From the NCBI GenBank assembly GCA_004173235.1, contig SEAC01000025.1, positions 62,001 through 126,000 on the forward strand: a stretch of 64,000 bases of DNA. The letters run 5' to 3'. A model generated the notes under the pieces. That model saw only the letters and a list, made by a program, of their open reading frames with translations, searched no databases and was not told the DNA's origin. Below are positions 9,037-17,327 of the stretch, piece by piece; the first letter of the stretch is position 1; the number at the start of each line of letters is the position of its first letter. Both the position numbers and the translations under genes were made by a program. Source of the stretch: Chitinophagaceae bacterium (GTDB taxonomy: Bacteria > Bacteroidota > Bacteroidia > Chitinophagales > Chitinophagaceae).

Positions 9037-9863
9037 TGCAAAACCGCGTGCCCATATCCATCGTCATCATCACGCGCAACGAGGCGGCTAATATCGCCGA
9101 CTGCCTGCGCTCGGCGCGAAGGCTCAGCGACGACATCGTGGTGGTTGACAGCGGCAGCACGGACGGAACCGCGCGACTGGCCGCCCTGTGCGGTGCTCGC
9201 GTGCTGCACAACAAATGGGAAGGCTATGGCGCAGCACGCAACAAAGGCGCAGCAGCCACTCGCTACGATTGGATCCTTGCCCTGGACGCCGACGAACGCC
9301 TGGACTTCGACCTTTTGGAGCAGTTGAAGGAGGATGCACCGAAGCGGGGACGCGTGTATCGCTTTCGCCGGCGCAATCATTGGGAGGAGCGGCGTATCCG
9401 CTTCGGCACACTCGGCTTTGAACGCATCGCACGCCTCTATCACCGGCACGATGCACAGTGGAACGACTTTGCAGTGCACGAGCGGCTTACAGGCTCCTTT
9501 CAGCTTTGCAAGTGGCCCGGCACCATTCTTCATTTCGGCATCGCCTATCCCGATCAATATCTGCGCAAGCGAGAGCACTACGCATGGCTAAGCGCGATCA
9601 CCTATGCACGACAGGGACGAAAGGCTCGTTTGTATCACCTGCTCGGCGCGCCCCTGTTCGATGCACTCAAAAGCTATTTGTTTCTTGGCGGGTTCCTCGA
9701 CGGTATAGTTGGCTGGAAGATCGCACGCATCACCGCCTGGTATACGGCACGGAAATACACCTTGTTGCGAAGCGGCCAACACGAGACACATCCTGCGCCA
9801 ACTGCCGGCGAAAGCGCATGCACGGTGGCTAGTCTTCAACAGCTTTCTTCCGCAGCGTCATGA
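9036..9863 (+). CDS. WaaE/KdtX-like family 2 glycosyltransferase
   Basis: 275 residues from the ATG at 9036, which overlaps the preceding TGA (TGATG). The frame is open further upstream but that would overlap the previous gene by about 50 bases. GT2 signatures: SIVIITRNEAANI near 8-20, VVDSGSTDG at about 36-44 and ALDADERLD near 82-90. The C-terminal LYHLLGAPLFDALKSYLF segment is typical of the lipopolysaccharide-core WaaE/KdtX branch and probably packs on the membrane. It is the last forward gene; its 3' end overlaps the convergent methyltransferase gene by 35 bases. Confidence 0.87.
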   Translation: MQNRVPISIVIITRNEAANIADCLRSARRLSDDIVVVDSGSTDGTARLAALCGARVLHNKWEGYGAARNKGAAATRYDWILALDADERLDFDLLEQLKEDAPKRGRVYRFRRRNHWEERRIRFGTLGFERIARLYHRHDAQWNDFAVHERLTGSFQLCKWPGTILHFGIAYPDQYLRKREHYAWLSAITYARQGRKARLYHLLGAPLFDALKSYLFLGGFLDGIVGWKIARITAWYTARKYTLLRSGQHETHPAPTAGESACTVASLQQLSSAAS

Positions 9864-10659
9864 TGAAATAGTCGCCCATGGCCCGGAATGGCCACGAGGC
9901 CGCGAGCCGGTCCTCCAGCCATTGCAAGCAACGCAACAGACGTGGAAAACGGCGGGGGAAGTTTTCGCGATACGATGGGGGAACGATGGTGCATAGCCCT
10001 TCGAGCGCAAGCCCCTCGTAACCGGCGCTAAGTGCCTTCCGTAGATATACGGGACGATAATACCAACAGGGAAATGATTGTCCTTCTACTTGCGCCAACG
10101 CGCCGCGCCTGCTGAACCAACGCCGTGTGGCCGTACGCCACTCCCCTTTCAGGAGCAAAAGGCTCTCCCACAAACAAAAAGGCGGGATGATGACAACAGT
10201 AATTGTGCCCCCGGGCTTTAGCAAGCTGTTGCAGGAGGCCAGCACTTCAGCGAGCCGGTGGGTGCAATTGAGCCCGCCAAAATTGGAAAAGACCGCGTCA
10301 AATTGATGTTCGAATCCGAGTGCATCGAGGTTATGAAAGGAACATTGCCTTACGGTCAAACGGCCGGCAATTGGCTGGGCAGACGCCTTGCGCTCTAGTT
10401 CTTCGAGCATAGCATGAGAGACATCGGTAGCGCACACCTGGTGCCCCTGATTTGAAAAGTAGATCGCGTCTTCGCCTGTTCCGCAATTGAGCTCGAGAAG
10501 CTTACATTCCGGGTTGAGAAAACGCGACAGGTGGGCACGAACACGCGCTCGTTTATAGCGAATGATCTGATTGCCGCCATAAAGCGCATCAAACACAGGA
10601 GCCTGCCTGCTGAAGGCAGTGGCTGCGTCTTGCTCCATAATAGAATGCACATCATTCAT
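9829..10659 (-). CDS. Class I SAM-dependent methyltransferase (first of three)
   Basis: 276 residues from the ATG at 10659, which overlaps the upstream stop by four bases (ATGA). A longer in-frame version would run back into the radical SAM gene. SAM-binding motif I is LLELNCGTGEDAIYF at about 53-67, and VCATDVSHAML follows as motif II. The C-terminal third is rich in Arg, Trp and Leu, and may contact membrane or lipid substrate. It is the last gene of a reverse operon of radical SAM and methyltransferase genes, so it probably modifies the same product as its neighbours. Substrate unknown. Confidence 0.82.
   Translation of the reverse strand: MNDVHSIMEQDAATAFSRQAPVFDALYGGNQIIRYKRARVRAHLSRFLNPECKLLELNCGTGEDAIYFSNQGHQVCATDVSHAMLEELERKASAQPIAGRLTVRQCSFHNLDALGFEHQFDAVFSNFGGLNCTHRLAEVLASCNSLLKPGGTITVVIIPPFCLWESLLLLKGEWRTATRRWFSRRGALAQVEGQSFPCWYYRPVYLRKALSAGYEGLALEGLCTIVPPSYRENFPRRFPRLLRCLQWLEDRLAASWPFRAMGDYFIMTLRKKAVED
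10039..10052. repeat. 14-bp palindrome, perfect arms, GATA centre
   Basis: CCGTAGATATACGG. Inside the first methyltransferase gene, encoding VYLR on the minus strand. Confidence 0.8.
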
Positions 10660-12119
10660 ATCCCGCGTTGTAAGAGATTCAGTTGTTTTCGCTCCAGCCA
10701 CAGCGTAGGGACGAGCTTCGCAACCGACAGGAGCTTTCGCAGGTTTGGCACGCTCCACAAGGCAGGCGTACCGAGATGTGCGGCCAGCTCGCGTCGGTGT
10801 TTTTGCTGGCGATATTGCCGGTGCACGTAGCGGTGAAGACGGCGGTAGAAACGTGCCATTCTCTCGTCACGAAACATCAAGGCAAGATCGTCCGAGTCGG
10901 TCCAGTTAGACTTGGCCGTGAGTTGCGCGCGCACCTTCTCGTAAAATAGCGTGTCCGGCAAAGGATAAGAAACGGAGATGCCGATCTCGGCCGGCTGCAA
11001 CCTGTTGATCATGGCAATTGTTGCATTGATGTCTTGCATCTTCTCGCCCAGATAACCAAACTGGATGAAGAAGCAGGGTTCTATCCCTTCTGCGCGCAAA
11101 AGGCTGGTGGCGGCCGCGATCTGATCCGTAGAAATACCTTTGTCCATCGCGTCGAGAATGGCCTGCGACCCACTTTCGGCGCCCATCCATACGGTTGCGC
11201 AACCTGCACGTGCGAGGTCGTGCACGTAGGCGGGCTGCAACAACAGGTCGGCGCGCGATTGTATCTTGAACGGAATGTTCATCCCTTTGGCATTCGCCAG
11301 ATCGGCGTAGGCCGCCACCCAGCCGGGCTTGAGACCAAAGATGTCGTCGCAAAACCAGATATGGTCAACGGAAACGAGGCGGCGCAACAGCAGCAATTCA
11401 TCCACCACCTTTCGCGGCGAACGCACATTATAGCGATTGCCGTATATCGGCTTAGCACACCAGTTGCATTTGTAGGGACAACCCCGGGTGGTAGCGATGT
11501 TGATGGAGAAATAACCGCTGCTTCTCATCCACGCGGCGCGGTATGGCTGCAGATCCAGAAGGTCCCACGCTGGAAGCGGAAGCTGGTCCAGATCGCGGAG
11601 AACCGCGCGTGGCGCAGTCTTCAGCACACCACCATCCCTACGGTAGGCAAGCCCGGCAATGCTTGAAGGGTCCGTTGATTCCTGTTGCAAGGCATTCGTC
11701 AGCTCAAGCAGCGTCTGCTCTCCCTCACCCAGGATCACATAGTGCGCACCCGCTTCGAGGTACGCTGCAAAATGGTCCGTTGCATCCGAGCTGTGCACGA
11801 TCACCGTACAGCCAAGTGCGCGTGCTTCGCCGATCATGTGGAAGGCTGCGTCGCGCATGTTGGTGAGGCACATCTTGGTGAGGTAGTTGAAGCCGTCATC
11901 ATAGACCACCACTGTCGATGGCCGCTCTTTTATAAGCACTGCCCTGAACCGTGCCACGTTCCGTTCGAAGGTCACATCGTGCAGTGCTACATCGTACCCA
12001 CCATCGCGCAACACTGCGGCGGCGTAGATGGTGCCCAACGGCGCATACGGTTGCTGCAGTTTCCACTGTTTCGCATCCAGGCGCAGGTAGTACGAATGGG
12101 TGATCAACACGCGTTTCAT
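10656..12119 (-). CDS. B12-binding-domain radical SAM protein (first copy)
   Basis: 487 residues. The N-terminal 150 residues resemble a cobalamin-binding Rossmann-like domain (PLGTIYAAAVLRDGGYDVALHD ... ILGEGEQTLLEL), though I do not see a clear DxHxxG cobalamin-ligand motif. The radical SAM core follows with TTRGCPYKCNWCAKP at about 207-221, whose CxxxCxxC ligates the [4Fe-4S] cluster. Such enzymes perform radical methylations or rearrangements on unactivated carbon. It overlaps methyltransferase genes on both sides by four bases. Repeats of the 14-bp palindrome lie inside it at 11126. Confidence 0.85.
   Translation of the reverse strand: MKRVLITHSYYLRLDAKQWKLQQPYAPLGTIYAAAVLRDGGYDVALHDVTFERNVARFRAVLIKERPSTVVVYDDGFNYLTKMCLTNMRDAAFHMIGEARALGCTVIVHSSDATDHFAAYLEAGAHYVILGEGEQTLLELTNALQQESTDPSSIAGLAYRRDGGVLKTAPRAVLRDLDQLPLPAWDLLDLQPYRAAWMRSSGYFSINIATTRGCPYKCNWCAKPIYGNRYNVRSPRKVVDELLLLRRLVSVDHIWFCDDIFGLKPGWVAAYADLANAKGMNIPFKIQSRADLLLQPAYVHDLARAGCATVWMGAESGSQAILDAMDKGISTDQIAAATSLLRAEGIEPCFFIQFGYLGEKMQDINATIAMINRLQPAEIGISVSYPLPDTLFYEKVRAQLTAKSNWTDSDDLALMFRDERMARFYRRLHRYVHRQYRQQKHRRELAAHLGTPALWSVPNLRKLLSVAKLVPTLWLERKQLNLLQRGI
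11126..11139. repeat. 14-bp palindrome variant
   Basis: CCGTAGAAATACCT, two right-arm mismatches. Inside the first radical SAM gene, encoding GIST on the minus strand. Confidence 0.7.
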
Positions 12120-12805
12120 AGTGGTCGGTCAATTTGAAGCCATGGAAATACAGGCCCGGCAAGTTTGCGCAAGCCGTCGCTGAGCGGGTTGCGCACGCGA
12201 TAACGAAAAGGCGCGAAGTCTTCCATGCTGTGATGAAAATACCAGGCTTTGAGGGCCGCAGCGCCCAGTGCTTCAAAGTAGGCCGCGCTGCGGGTGCGCG
12301 CAGCCGCGCGATCCTTTGAGCTGTAGAAATACGTATCGATGATGAGCACAGAACCGCCGCGTACGAGCCGCCGGAAGCATTCCCCAAGCGTAGCCTTTAC
12401 ATCGGCAAAATACTGGAAGGATGCCGCAAAAAGAATGCAGTCGAAACCCGACGCATGGAGTGCAGCAAGATCCGTTTGCCTGAAGGAAAGATTGGGTCGA
12501 TGAAAGACGCGCCCTGCCTGTTCCAGTTCAAAGCCATTCACATCGATGCCCAGCACTTCGCAGGACGGTATCAGTGAAAGATAATGGGAGAGCCACCCGT
12601 TGCCGCAGCCAACTTCAAGAATTCTCATCGGCGTACGCTGTGCAAAATAGCGCCGCAGACGCCGGGCACTGCGGGCACGCACGCTCCACTCGGATGTATA
12701 AGCAGTTCCCTGTGGATAGGGCAGGCAGCGCAGCACATCGTCGGTATAGAGCCGGCCCTCACGCGCGCGGAGCGCCAGGTATTGCGTCACGAAAGCATCA
12801 ACCAT
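12116..12805 (-). CDS. Class I SAM-dependent methyltransferase (second of three)
   Basis: 229 residues from the ATG at 12805; the open frame extends further upstream but that part overlaps the preceding gene's conserved end. Motif I is ILEVGCGNGWLSHYL at about 62-76 and the acidic motif II is VLGIDVNGFEL. The middle region (FDCILFAASFQYFADV) matches the motif IV region of small-molecule methyltransferases. It overlaps the upstream gene by 8 bases and the downstream radical SAM gene as ATGA. Substrate unknown; context suggests glycan or lipid-carrier modification. Confidence 0.82.
   Translation of the reverse strand: MVDAFVTQYLALRAREGRLYTDDVLRCLPYPQGTAYTSEWSVRARSARRLRRYFAQRTPMRILEVGCGNGWLSHYLSLIPSCEVLGIDVNGFELEQAGRVFHRPNLSFRQTDLAALHASGFDCILFAASFQYFADVKATLGECFRRLVRGGSVLIIDTYFYSSKDRAAARTRSAAYFEALGAAALKAWYFHHSMEDFAPFRYRVRNPLSDGLRKLAGPVFPWLQIDRPL
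12321..12334. repeat. 14-bp palindrome variant
   Basis: CTGTAGAAATACGT, two mismatches. Inside the second methyltransferase gene, encoding TYFYS on the minus strand. Confidence 0.7.
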
Positions 12806-13550
12806 TGGACGCATTTTTTTCGATGCGAAAAATAAAATTGGTTTCGAGCAAATTGGGGCGGCGCAGCACGCAACGCATCTGGAAGCCTGCCGCCGAAGCA
12901 TGGGCACGGATGGTATCGATTGCGCAACCATCGCTCAAAACCATCAGCACATCGCTACCGGCGTAAATGTGGTTTTCAAGCTGCCGGAAAAGCCGCGCAA
13001 AATATTCACCCGCCGGGCCACAGTACCAGGCCAGCTCGCGTGCATTGCGGGCTTGACCTTTGAAGTAAGGCGGGTTGATCGCAATGATGTCAAAGCGCGT
13101 TCCCTGCAGATCGTCGAAAAGGTCGGAGCGGCGTATATCTACGGGAACGCCGTTGGCGATGGCGTTTTCCTGCAATTGCTGCAAGGCCGTTTCATTTATG
13201 TCCGTGGCCACTACTTCGCTGCCTAGCTGCGCCATCACGATGGAGATCAAACCGCTGCCGGCTCCCAGCTCGAGCAGACGACGCCCCCGCAACGGAAGCG
13301 TACAGAGGAAACGAAGCAACATCTTGGTGCTGAAAAAGAAACCCGGATGAAACACCTCGGGCGGTACCTGCAGCACGACATTGCGGTAGCGATAGGTGCG
13401 CGTGGTGGACAAATAACGCACCAGCACCGGCTTTACGGCGACCGAAACGATGTATTTGACTACGCGGCGCAAGAGAGGTTTGTCGTTTGTGGTTTGTGGT
13501 TTGTGGTTTGTCGTTGTAGGTTCGCCAGGTGGCCGTTTATGCGGCGGCAC
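12798..13550 (-). CDS. HemK/PrmC-like methyltransferase with heptad-repeat N-terminus
   Basis: 250 residues from the ATG at 13550. The catalytic domain has LLELGAGSGLIS at about 92-103, ATDINETAL at 115-123 and NPPYF at 159-163. The NPPY motif is that of N- or O-methyltransferases acting on amide or amino groups. Residues 12-24 are low-complexity (TTTNHKPQTTNDK) and are encoded by five copies of a 7-bp unit at 13477-13511. The catalytic domain starts only around residue 30, so the repeat could switch translation by slippage. An alternative TTG start at 13472, just after the array, would avoid this. Confidence 0.78.
   Translation of the reverse strand: MPPHKRPPGEPTTTNHKPQTTNDKPLLRRVVKYIVSVAVKPVLVRYLSTTRTYRYRNVVLQVPPEVFHPGFFFSTKMLLRFLCTLPLRGRRLLELGAGSGLISIVMAQLGSEVVATDINETALQQLQENAIANGVPVDIRRSDLFDDLQGTRFDIIAINPPYFKGQARNARELAWYCGPAGEYFARLFRQLENHIYAGSDVLMVLSDGCAIDTIRAHASAAGFQMRCVLRRPNLLETNFIFRIEKNASNG
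13131..13144. repeat. 14-bp palindrome variant, TATC centre
   Basis: GCGTATATCTACGG, one mismatch. Inside the HemK-like methyltransferase gene, encoding VDIR on the minus strand. Confidence 0.7.
13477..13511. repeat. Heptanucleotide tandem array, 5 units of GGTTTGT
   Basis: Five consecutive 7-bp units (GGTTTGT or CGTTTGT), complement ACAAACC. It lies between the ATG at 13550 and the catalytic domain of the methyltransferase encoded on the minus strand. Loss or gain of one unit would shift the frame. Confidence 0.85.
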
Positions 13551-13565
13551 TACTTATAACTCGTT

Positions 13566-13600
13566 CTCATCACTCATTATTCATTCCTCATTGCTCATTG
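13566..13600. repeat. Heptanucleotide tandem array, 5 units of CTCATTN
   Basis: Five 7-bp units (CTCATCA, CTCATTA, TTCATTC, CTCATTG, CTCATTG) abut the stop codon of the radical SAM gene at 13601 on the minus strand. Read on that strand the unit is NAATGAG. It fills most of the short gap before the methyltransferase start at 13550. Confidence 0.85.
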
Positions 13601-15112
13601 TCAAAACCCTTCGATCTCGGGCTGGCGATATTTCCAGAGCCGTTGCAACGCCTTCAGTTCGTAGGGCATTTTATATAATCCAGAACGGTAGCGCAATGAA
13701 GCCACGCCCCGCATCAGCCGCCGCTTGAGCGACGACATCCGCACATCGGAAACAGTGGGGTAATAGCCGTTGAGCACCGTTTCAAAATCCTTGATCTTAT
13801 CGATCATTTCGGCGGTAAGCCAGGGCGTCAGCGGGTTTTTGCGGAGGTCGAACTGCGCCCACGCCGGATCGATCCAATCTTCCAGTTTTTCGGGAAAGCG
13901 AAAGCCCTGGGCTTGTGCCTCCGTGTACAATTTCGTACCCTCCACCGCAACTGGGCTATACACATAGATTACGATCTCTGTGCGCGGGTTGATGGCTTTG
14001 ATCGAACGGATAAACGCAATGTCGCCATCGATCTGGCGCATCACTTCTTCCTCCGTGGCCGCAGGTGTGCCCAACACGAACGAGTATTCGGGGATGATAT
14101 CGAAAAGCGCCAGACGTGCTGCGAAAGATCTGATCTGCGCTGCGCTTTGCGTTCCGCCTTTGTCCATCTGCTGCAACACCGCATCATTGCCGGTTTCGGC
14201 GCCGAAGAAGATCATCTTGCAACCGGAGTCGCGCATCAGCGCGAGCGTTTCATCGGAGTATTTATTCAGCGTATCGATCCTGCCTTCGCCCCACCAGCTG
14301 ATGCCCTCGGGTTGGATCAGTTTGGAAAAAGCGGCCGTGCGTTTTTCGGAAACAAAAAAGTTGTTGTCGTGAAATTCGATCGCATTGCCGCCCCAGCGCT
14401 CGCGCAGTAATAGGATGTCGCGGTAGATCGCCTCGGCGCTCTTGCCCGACCAGCGAGCATTGTAGATGGGCACTACCGCGCAGAACGCACATTTGAAAGG
14501 GCAGCCGATGCTTGAATGGTAGGCGATGGTGCGTGTGCCGAGGCAGGTCTTGCCGAGATAGCCACCAACCGGATAAAAGCGATCCAGCGTTTCGTAGGGA
14601 ATCGGTGGCAGCGCGTCCTGGTCATACAGTTCGTCTTTCTTCGTCCGCACCAGTGCTCCGTCTTTTTGGAAGATCAGGTTGGGAAGGCCATCCCAGCAGC
14701 TGCCTTGTTCGAGGGCATCGAGCAATGCAGGGAAGCATTTATCGCCGGGTCCATTTACGATGAAGTCTACAAATCCCGATTCCAGCACGGGCTTCGGCTG
14801 GTTGGAAGGAAAGTAGCCGCCCCAGATGATGCGCACTTCCGGGAAAGCGGCACGGATCTTCTTCGAAATGGGAATTGCCTGCTGCAGTTGCGGACCGGGC
14901 ATTACAGTGCTGGCGAAATAACCAAACCTGCCTGTTGATAAATACGCGAGTATGCGTGCTTCCGGATCGCTTTCGCGGTTACCGTCCACAATTACATAAT
15001 CGTAACGGCGTTCGATCGAAGCCGCGATGGCGAGGATGGAGTTGGGGATCCTCGGCTTGGAGCGTGCGCTCCTCGGGTTGAACAGGAGTACCTGGTTGGC
15101 TGCCACGATCAT
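13601..15112 (-). CDS. B12-binding-domain radical SAM protein (second copy)
   Basis: 503 residues from the ATG at 15112; twelve extra in-frame codons upstream look non-native. The N-terminal half has a cobalamin-binding-like fold (VLLFNPRSARSKPRIPNSIL, then VRIIWGGYFPSNQPKPVL). The radical SAM core begins with SSIGCPFKCAFCAVVP at about 200-215, CxxxCxxC. A later FFGAETGNDAVLQQMDKGG block fits the SAM-binding beta strands of the TIM barrel. It is the first gene of the reverse operon and differs in sequence from the copy at 10656-12119, so the two probably catalyse successive steps. Confidence 0.85.
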   Translation of the reverse strand: MIVAANQVLLFNPRSARSKPRIPNSILAIAASIERRYDYVIVDGNRESDPEARILAYLSTGRFGYFASTVMPGPQLQQAIPISKKIRAAFPEVRIIWGGYFPSNQPKPVLESGFVDFIVNGPGDKCFPALLDALEQGSCWDGLPNLIFQKDGALVRTKKDELYDQDALPPIPYETLDRFYPVGGYLGKTCLGTRTIAYHSSIGCPFKCAFCAVVPIYNARWSGKSAEAIYRDILLLRERWGGNAIEFHDNNFFVSEKRTAAFSKLIQPEGISWWGEGRIDTLNKYSDETLALMRDSGCKMIFFGAETGNDAVLQQMDKGGTQSAAQIRSFAARLALFDIIPEYSFVLGTPAATEEEVMRQIDGDIAFIRSIKAINPRTEIVIYVYSPVAVEGTKLYTEAQAQGFRFPEKLEDWIDPAWAQFDLRKNPLTPWLTAEMIDKIKDFETVLNGYYPTVSDVRMSSLKRRLMRGVASLRYRSGLYKMPYELKALQRLWKYRQPEIEGF

Positions 15113-15192
15113 ACATACGCGCGCGCCTGTAAAAAGTTGCCTCTGCACCCGCCTGCTTCTTCCTAACTTGGCACCGAGCCCCTTCCACCCCG

Positions 15193-16281
15193 ATGCGTAT
15201 CATTAGCACCGCTTATTACCCGGTCACCGGCTTCTCCGACCCAGTGCAATGGCTGGAGCGGATCGACTTTTACACCTGCATCCTCGAAGCTTTGGCAACG
15301 CGTGCGGAGGTGCACAGCCTCGAGCACATCGGGATACGGACAAAACTCGTGCGCAAGGGCGTTCACTATCACTTCCGCTCGCTGGGTCCGGTATCGCGCA
15401 GACTCCCCTTTTCGAACCATCGGTTCATCCGCAGCCTCCAACCCGATGCGGTGCTCGTAAACGGGATCAGCGTACCGATGCAGGTGCTCCAGCTCCGGGC
15501 GGCGCTTGGCTCGAAGGTGAAGCTGCTGCTGTGGCACCGCGATGAAAAGCCCGGCGGGCGCGTACGCACGCAGCTGCAACGCCTTGCCGATAGCACTGTG
15601 GATGGTTACCTGTTCACTTCGCCGGGGAATGCCGCTCCGTGGTTGAAAAAGCGCATCCTGAAGCCAGACCGCATGCACTACCTCCTGCATGGCTCGTCCG
15701 TATTTCTACAGGGCGATGGCATGGGGATGCGCCGCCAATTGCAATGGGAGCACAACCCGATCTTTCTGTGGGTAGGAAGGTTGGATGCCAACAAAGATCC
15801 GATGACCGTACTGCATGCCTTCGAGCGGCTGCTGCGCCTTCATCCGGAGGCGAGACTGCTGATGGCCGGCACGGGCGAACTGGAGGAAGCGATGAAAGCA
15901 CGGATCGCCGCAAGCGGGCCGCTCAGTGTTTCTGCCAAAATGCTGGGTGCACTACCGCATCGTGCCCTGGAACCAATGTACCATGCGGCCGATTATTTCG
16001 TGAGCGCCTCGCACTACGAAGGCGGCGGCATAGCCTTTTGCGAAGCACTCTCGTGCGGTTGCGTTCCGGTGTACAGTCGCATTCCCTCGCTGATGCATCT
16101 TGCCGGAAACCTGGGAGCTTCCTTTGTTCCGGGCGATGTAGCTGGCCTGGAACGTGCTATGCGCGTGGCGCTGCTTCCCGAGCTTGTGTCGCAAAAAGAG
16201 GCAGTGGTTCAGCGATTCAGGGAAAGCTTCTCACCGGAAGCGATCGCCTCGGGATTGATTACGATCCTATCCGGGCGGTGA
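15193..16281 (+). CDS. GT4-type glycosyltransferase
   Basis: 362 residues, GT-B fold. FLWVGRLDANKDPMTVLHAF at about 191-210 is the standard start of the donor-binding domain, and SASHYEGGGIAFCEALSCG near 271-289 is the nucleotide-sugar pocket with the conserved Glu residues. It is transcribed divergently from the radical SAM operon across an 80-base gap and overlaps the convergent gene at 16209-17327 by 73 bases. A palindromic repeat at 15698 encodes SVFLQ in this protein. Confidence 0.88.
   Translation: MRIISTAYYPVTGFSDPVQWLERIDFYTCILEALATRAEVHSLEHIGIRTKLVRKGVHYHFRSLGPVSRRLPFSNHRFIRSLQPDAVLVNGISVPMQVLQLRAALGSKVKLLLWHRDEKPGGRVRTQLQRLADSTVDGYLFTSPGNAAPWLKKRILKPDRMHYLLHGSSVFLQGDGMGMRRQLQWEHNPIFLWVGRLDANKDPMTVLHAFERLLRLHPEARLLMAGTGELEEAMKARIAASGPLSVSAKMLGALPHRALEPMYHAADYFVSASHYEGGGIAFCEALSCGCVPVYSRIPSLMHLAGNLGASFVPGDVAGLERAMRVALLPELVSQKEAVVQRFRESFSPEAIASGLITILSGR
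15698..15711. repeat. 14-bp palindrome variant
   Basis: CCGTATTTCTACAG, one mismatch. Inside the GT4 gene at 15193, encoding VFLQ. Confidence 0.8.
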
Positions 16282-17327
16282 AGGCCGAAGATTTCCAGCC
16301 ACCTTTGTGCACACTCGTCGATGGATGCAACAACCGGCTTAACGCCATCCGGATTGTTTAGATACAAGGACGCCTGTTGTATCATCTCATCGATTGTTTT
16401 CACCCACGTCCACCCCGCCGGTAGATCCGCATGTGGGGCACAGAAGCTAACCACGGGCGTGCCCACCGAAAGTGCCTCCTGGCAAACACCCGAGTATCCT
16501 TCGTATTCGGAAGGGTGCAACAGGAGGCGAGCTTGCTGCATTATAGTCAACACGTCCTGGTGGGGAAGTGCACCCGCGAATGTTACGACCTCGTCCAGGC
16601 CGAGCCGCGTGGAGAGGGCTTGCAGACGGGCGAGCTCAGGCCCTGCTCCGGTCACGATCACCCGGAGCTTCGGAAAAGCAGGCATCAGTGCGGCCGCAAC
16701 CTGTAGAAATACGGTCCAGCGCTTGAGCGGGATCAGGGAGCCTACTCCGAGCAGCAGGCACGCACGCTCCACCGTTAAAAGCGAGGCAGCGGCTTCAACG
16801 CCGGGCTCAATGATGCAGCGGGGGCTCACGCCGTGTGCACTTGCGCATTGCGCCTGTATGGATGCGGAAAGCGCTACCAGCGCTGATCCGGGCAGCTGCA
16901 GCCTGCGGGGCCAGGGGTTGTTTACACGTGCATCCTGCCCGAGCATCCAACAATAATGCGGCACGCCGTACGTACCCGCAAAGGAACTCCCATGATCTGC
17001 CGCCTCGCCATACCAGCAACTGATGATGCCTGCGATCTTTCCATAGTGATGCAGCGAGTCGAGCGCTGCACGCACCGCACGGGCACGCTGCCAGCGCCCA
17101 AAGCCACCGCGGTTTCGCCCCCCAAAAGCCTGAACGGTTGCGCCGAACAGCTCATAGGTGCCCGGCTCGAATGGATAATGCAAGGCAAGCACCCGTATTT
17201 CTACAGTGGGCGCTTTCCGGACCAGGGCACGTACCAGTGCCTGCAGCATCGGGAGACAGCTGCTATCAGCCTCCGACGCTGCGAAGCCCGGTGTGAGCAG
17301 CACGAGGATGTTGCGTTTGGCGTTCAT
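16209..17327 (-). CDS. GT4-type glycosyltransferase
   Basis: 372 residues. The N-terminal acceptor domain starts at once with NILVLLTPGFAASEAD. The donor domain shows LLLGVGSLIPLKRWTVFLQ near 187-205 and LLLHPSEYEGYSGVCQEALS near 267-286. It reads out of the ABC transporter gene, whose stop lies 62 bases inside it. Because both the ABC C-terminus and this N-terminus look genuine, the overlap seems real rather than a start error. Two palindromic repeats (16701 and 17193) fall within it. Probably one of the repeat-unit transferases. Confidence 0.87.
   Translation of the reverse strand: MNAKRNILVLLTPGFAASEADSSCLPMLQALVRALVRKAPTVEIRVLALHYPFEPGTYELFGATVQAFGGRNRGGFGRWQRARAVRAALDSLHHYGKIAGIISCWYGEAADHGSSFAGTYGVPHYCWMLGQDARVNNPWPRRLQLPGSALVALSASIQAQCASAHGVSPRCIIEPGVEAAASLLTVERACLLLGVGSLIPLKRWTVFLQVAAALMPAFPKLRVIVTGAGPELARLQALSTRLGLDEVVTFAGALPHQDVLTIMQQARLLLHPSEYEGYSGVCQEALSVGTPVVSFCAPHADLPAGWTWVKTIDEMIQQASLYLNNPDGVKPVVASIDECAQRWLEIFGLHRPDRIVINPEAIASGEKLSLNR
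16701..16714. repeat. 14-bp palindrome variant
   Basis: CTGTAGAAATACGG, one mismatch. Inside the GT4 gene at 16209, encoding VFLQ on the minus strand. Confidence 0.8.
17193..17206. repeat. 14-bp palindrome variant
   Basis: CCGTATTTCTACAG, one mismatch. Inside the GT4 gene at 16209, encoding VEIR on the minus strand. Confidence 0.8.
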
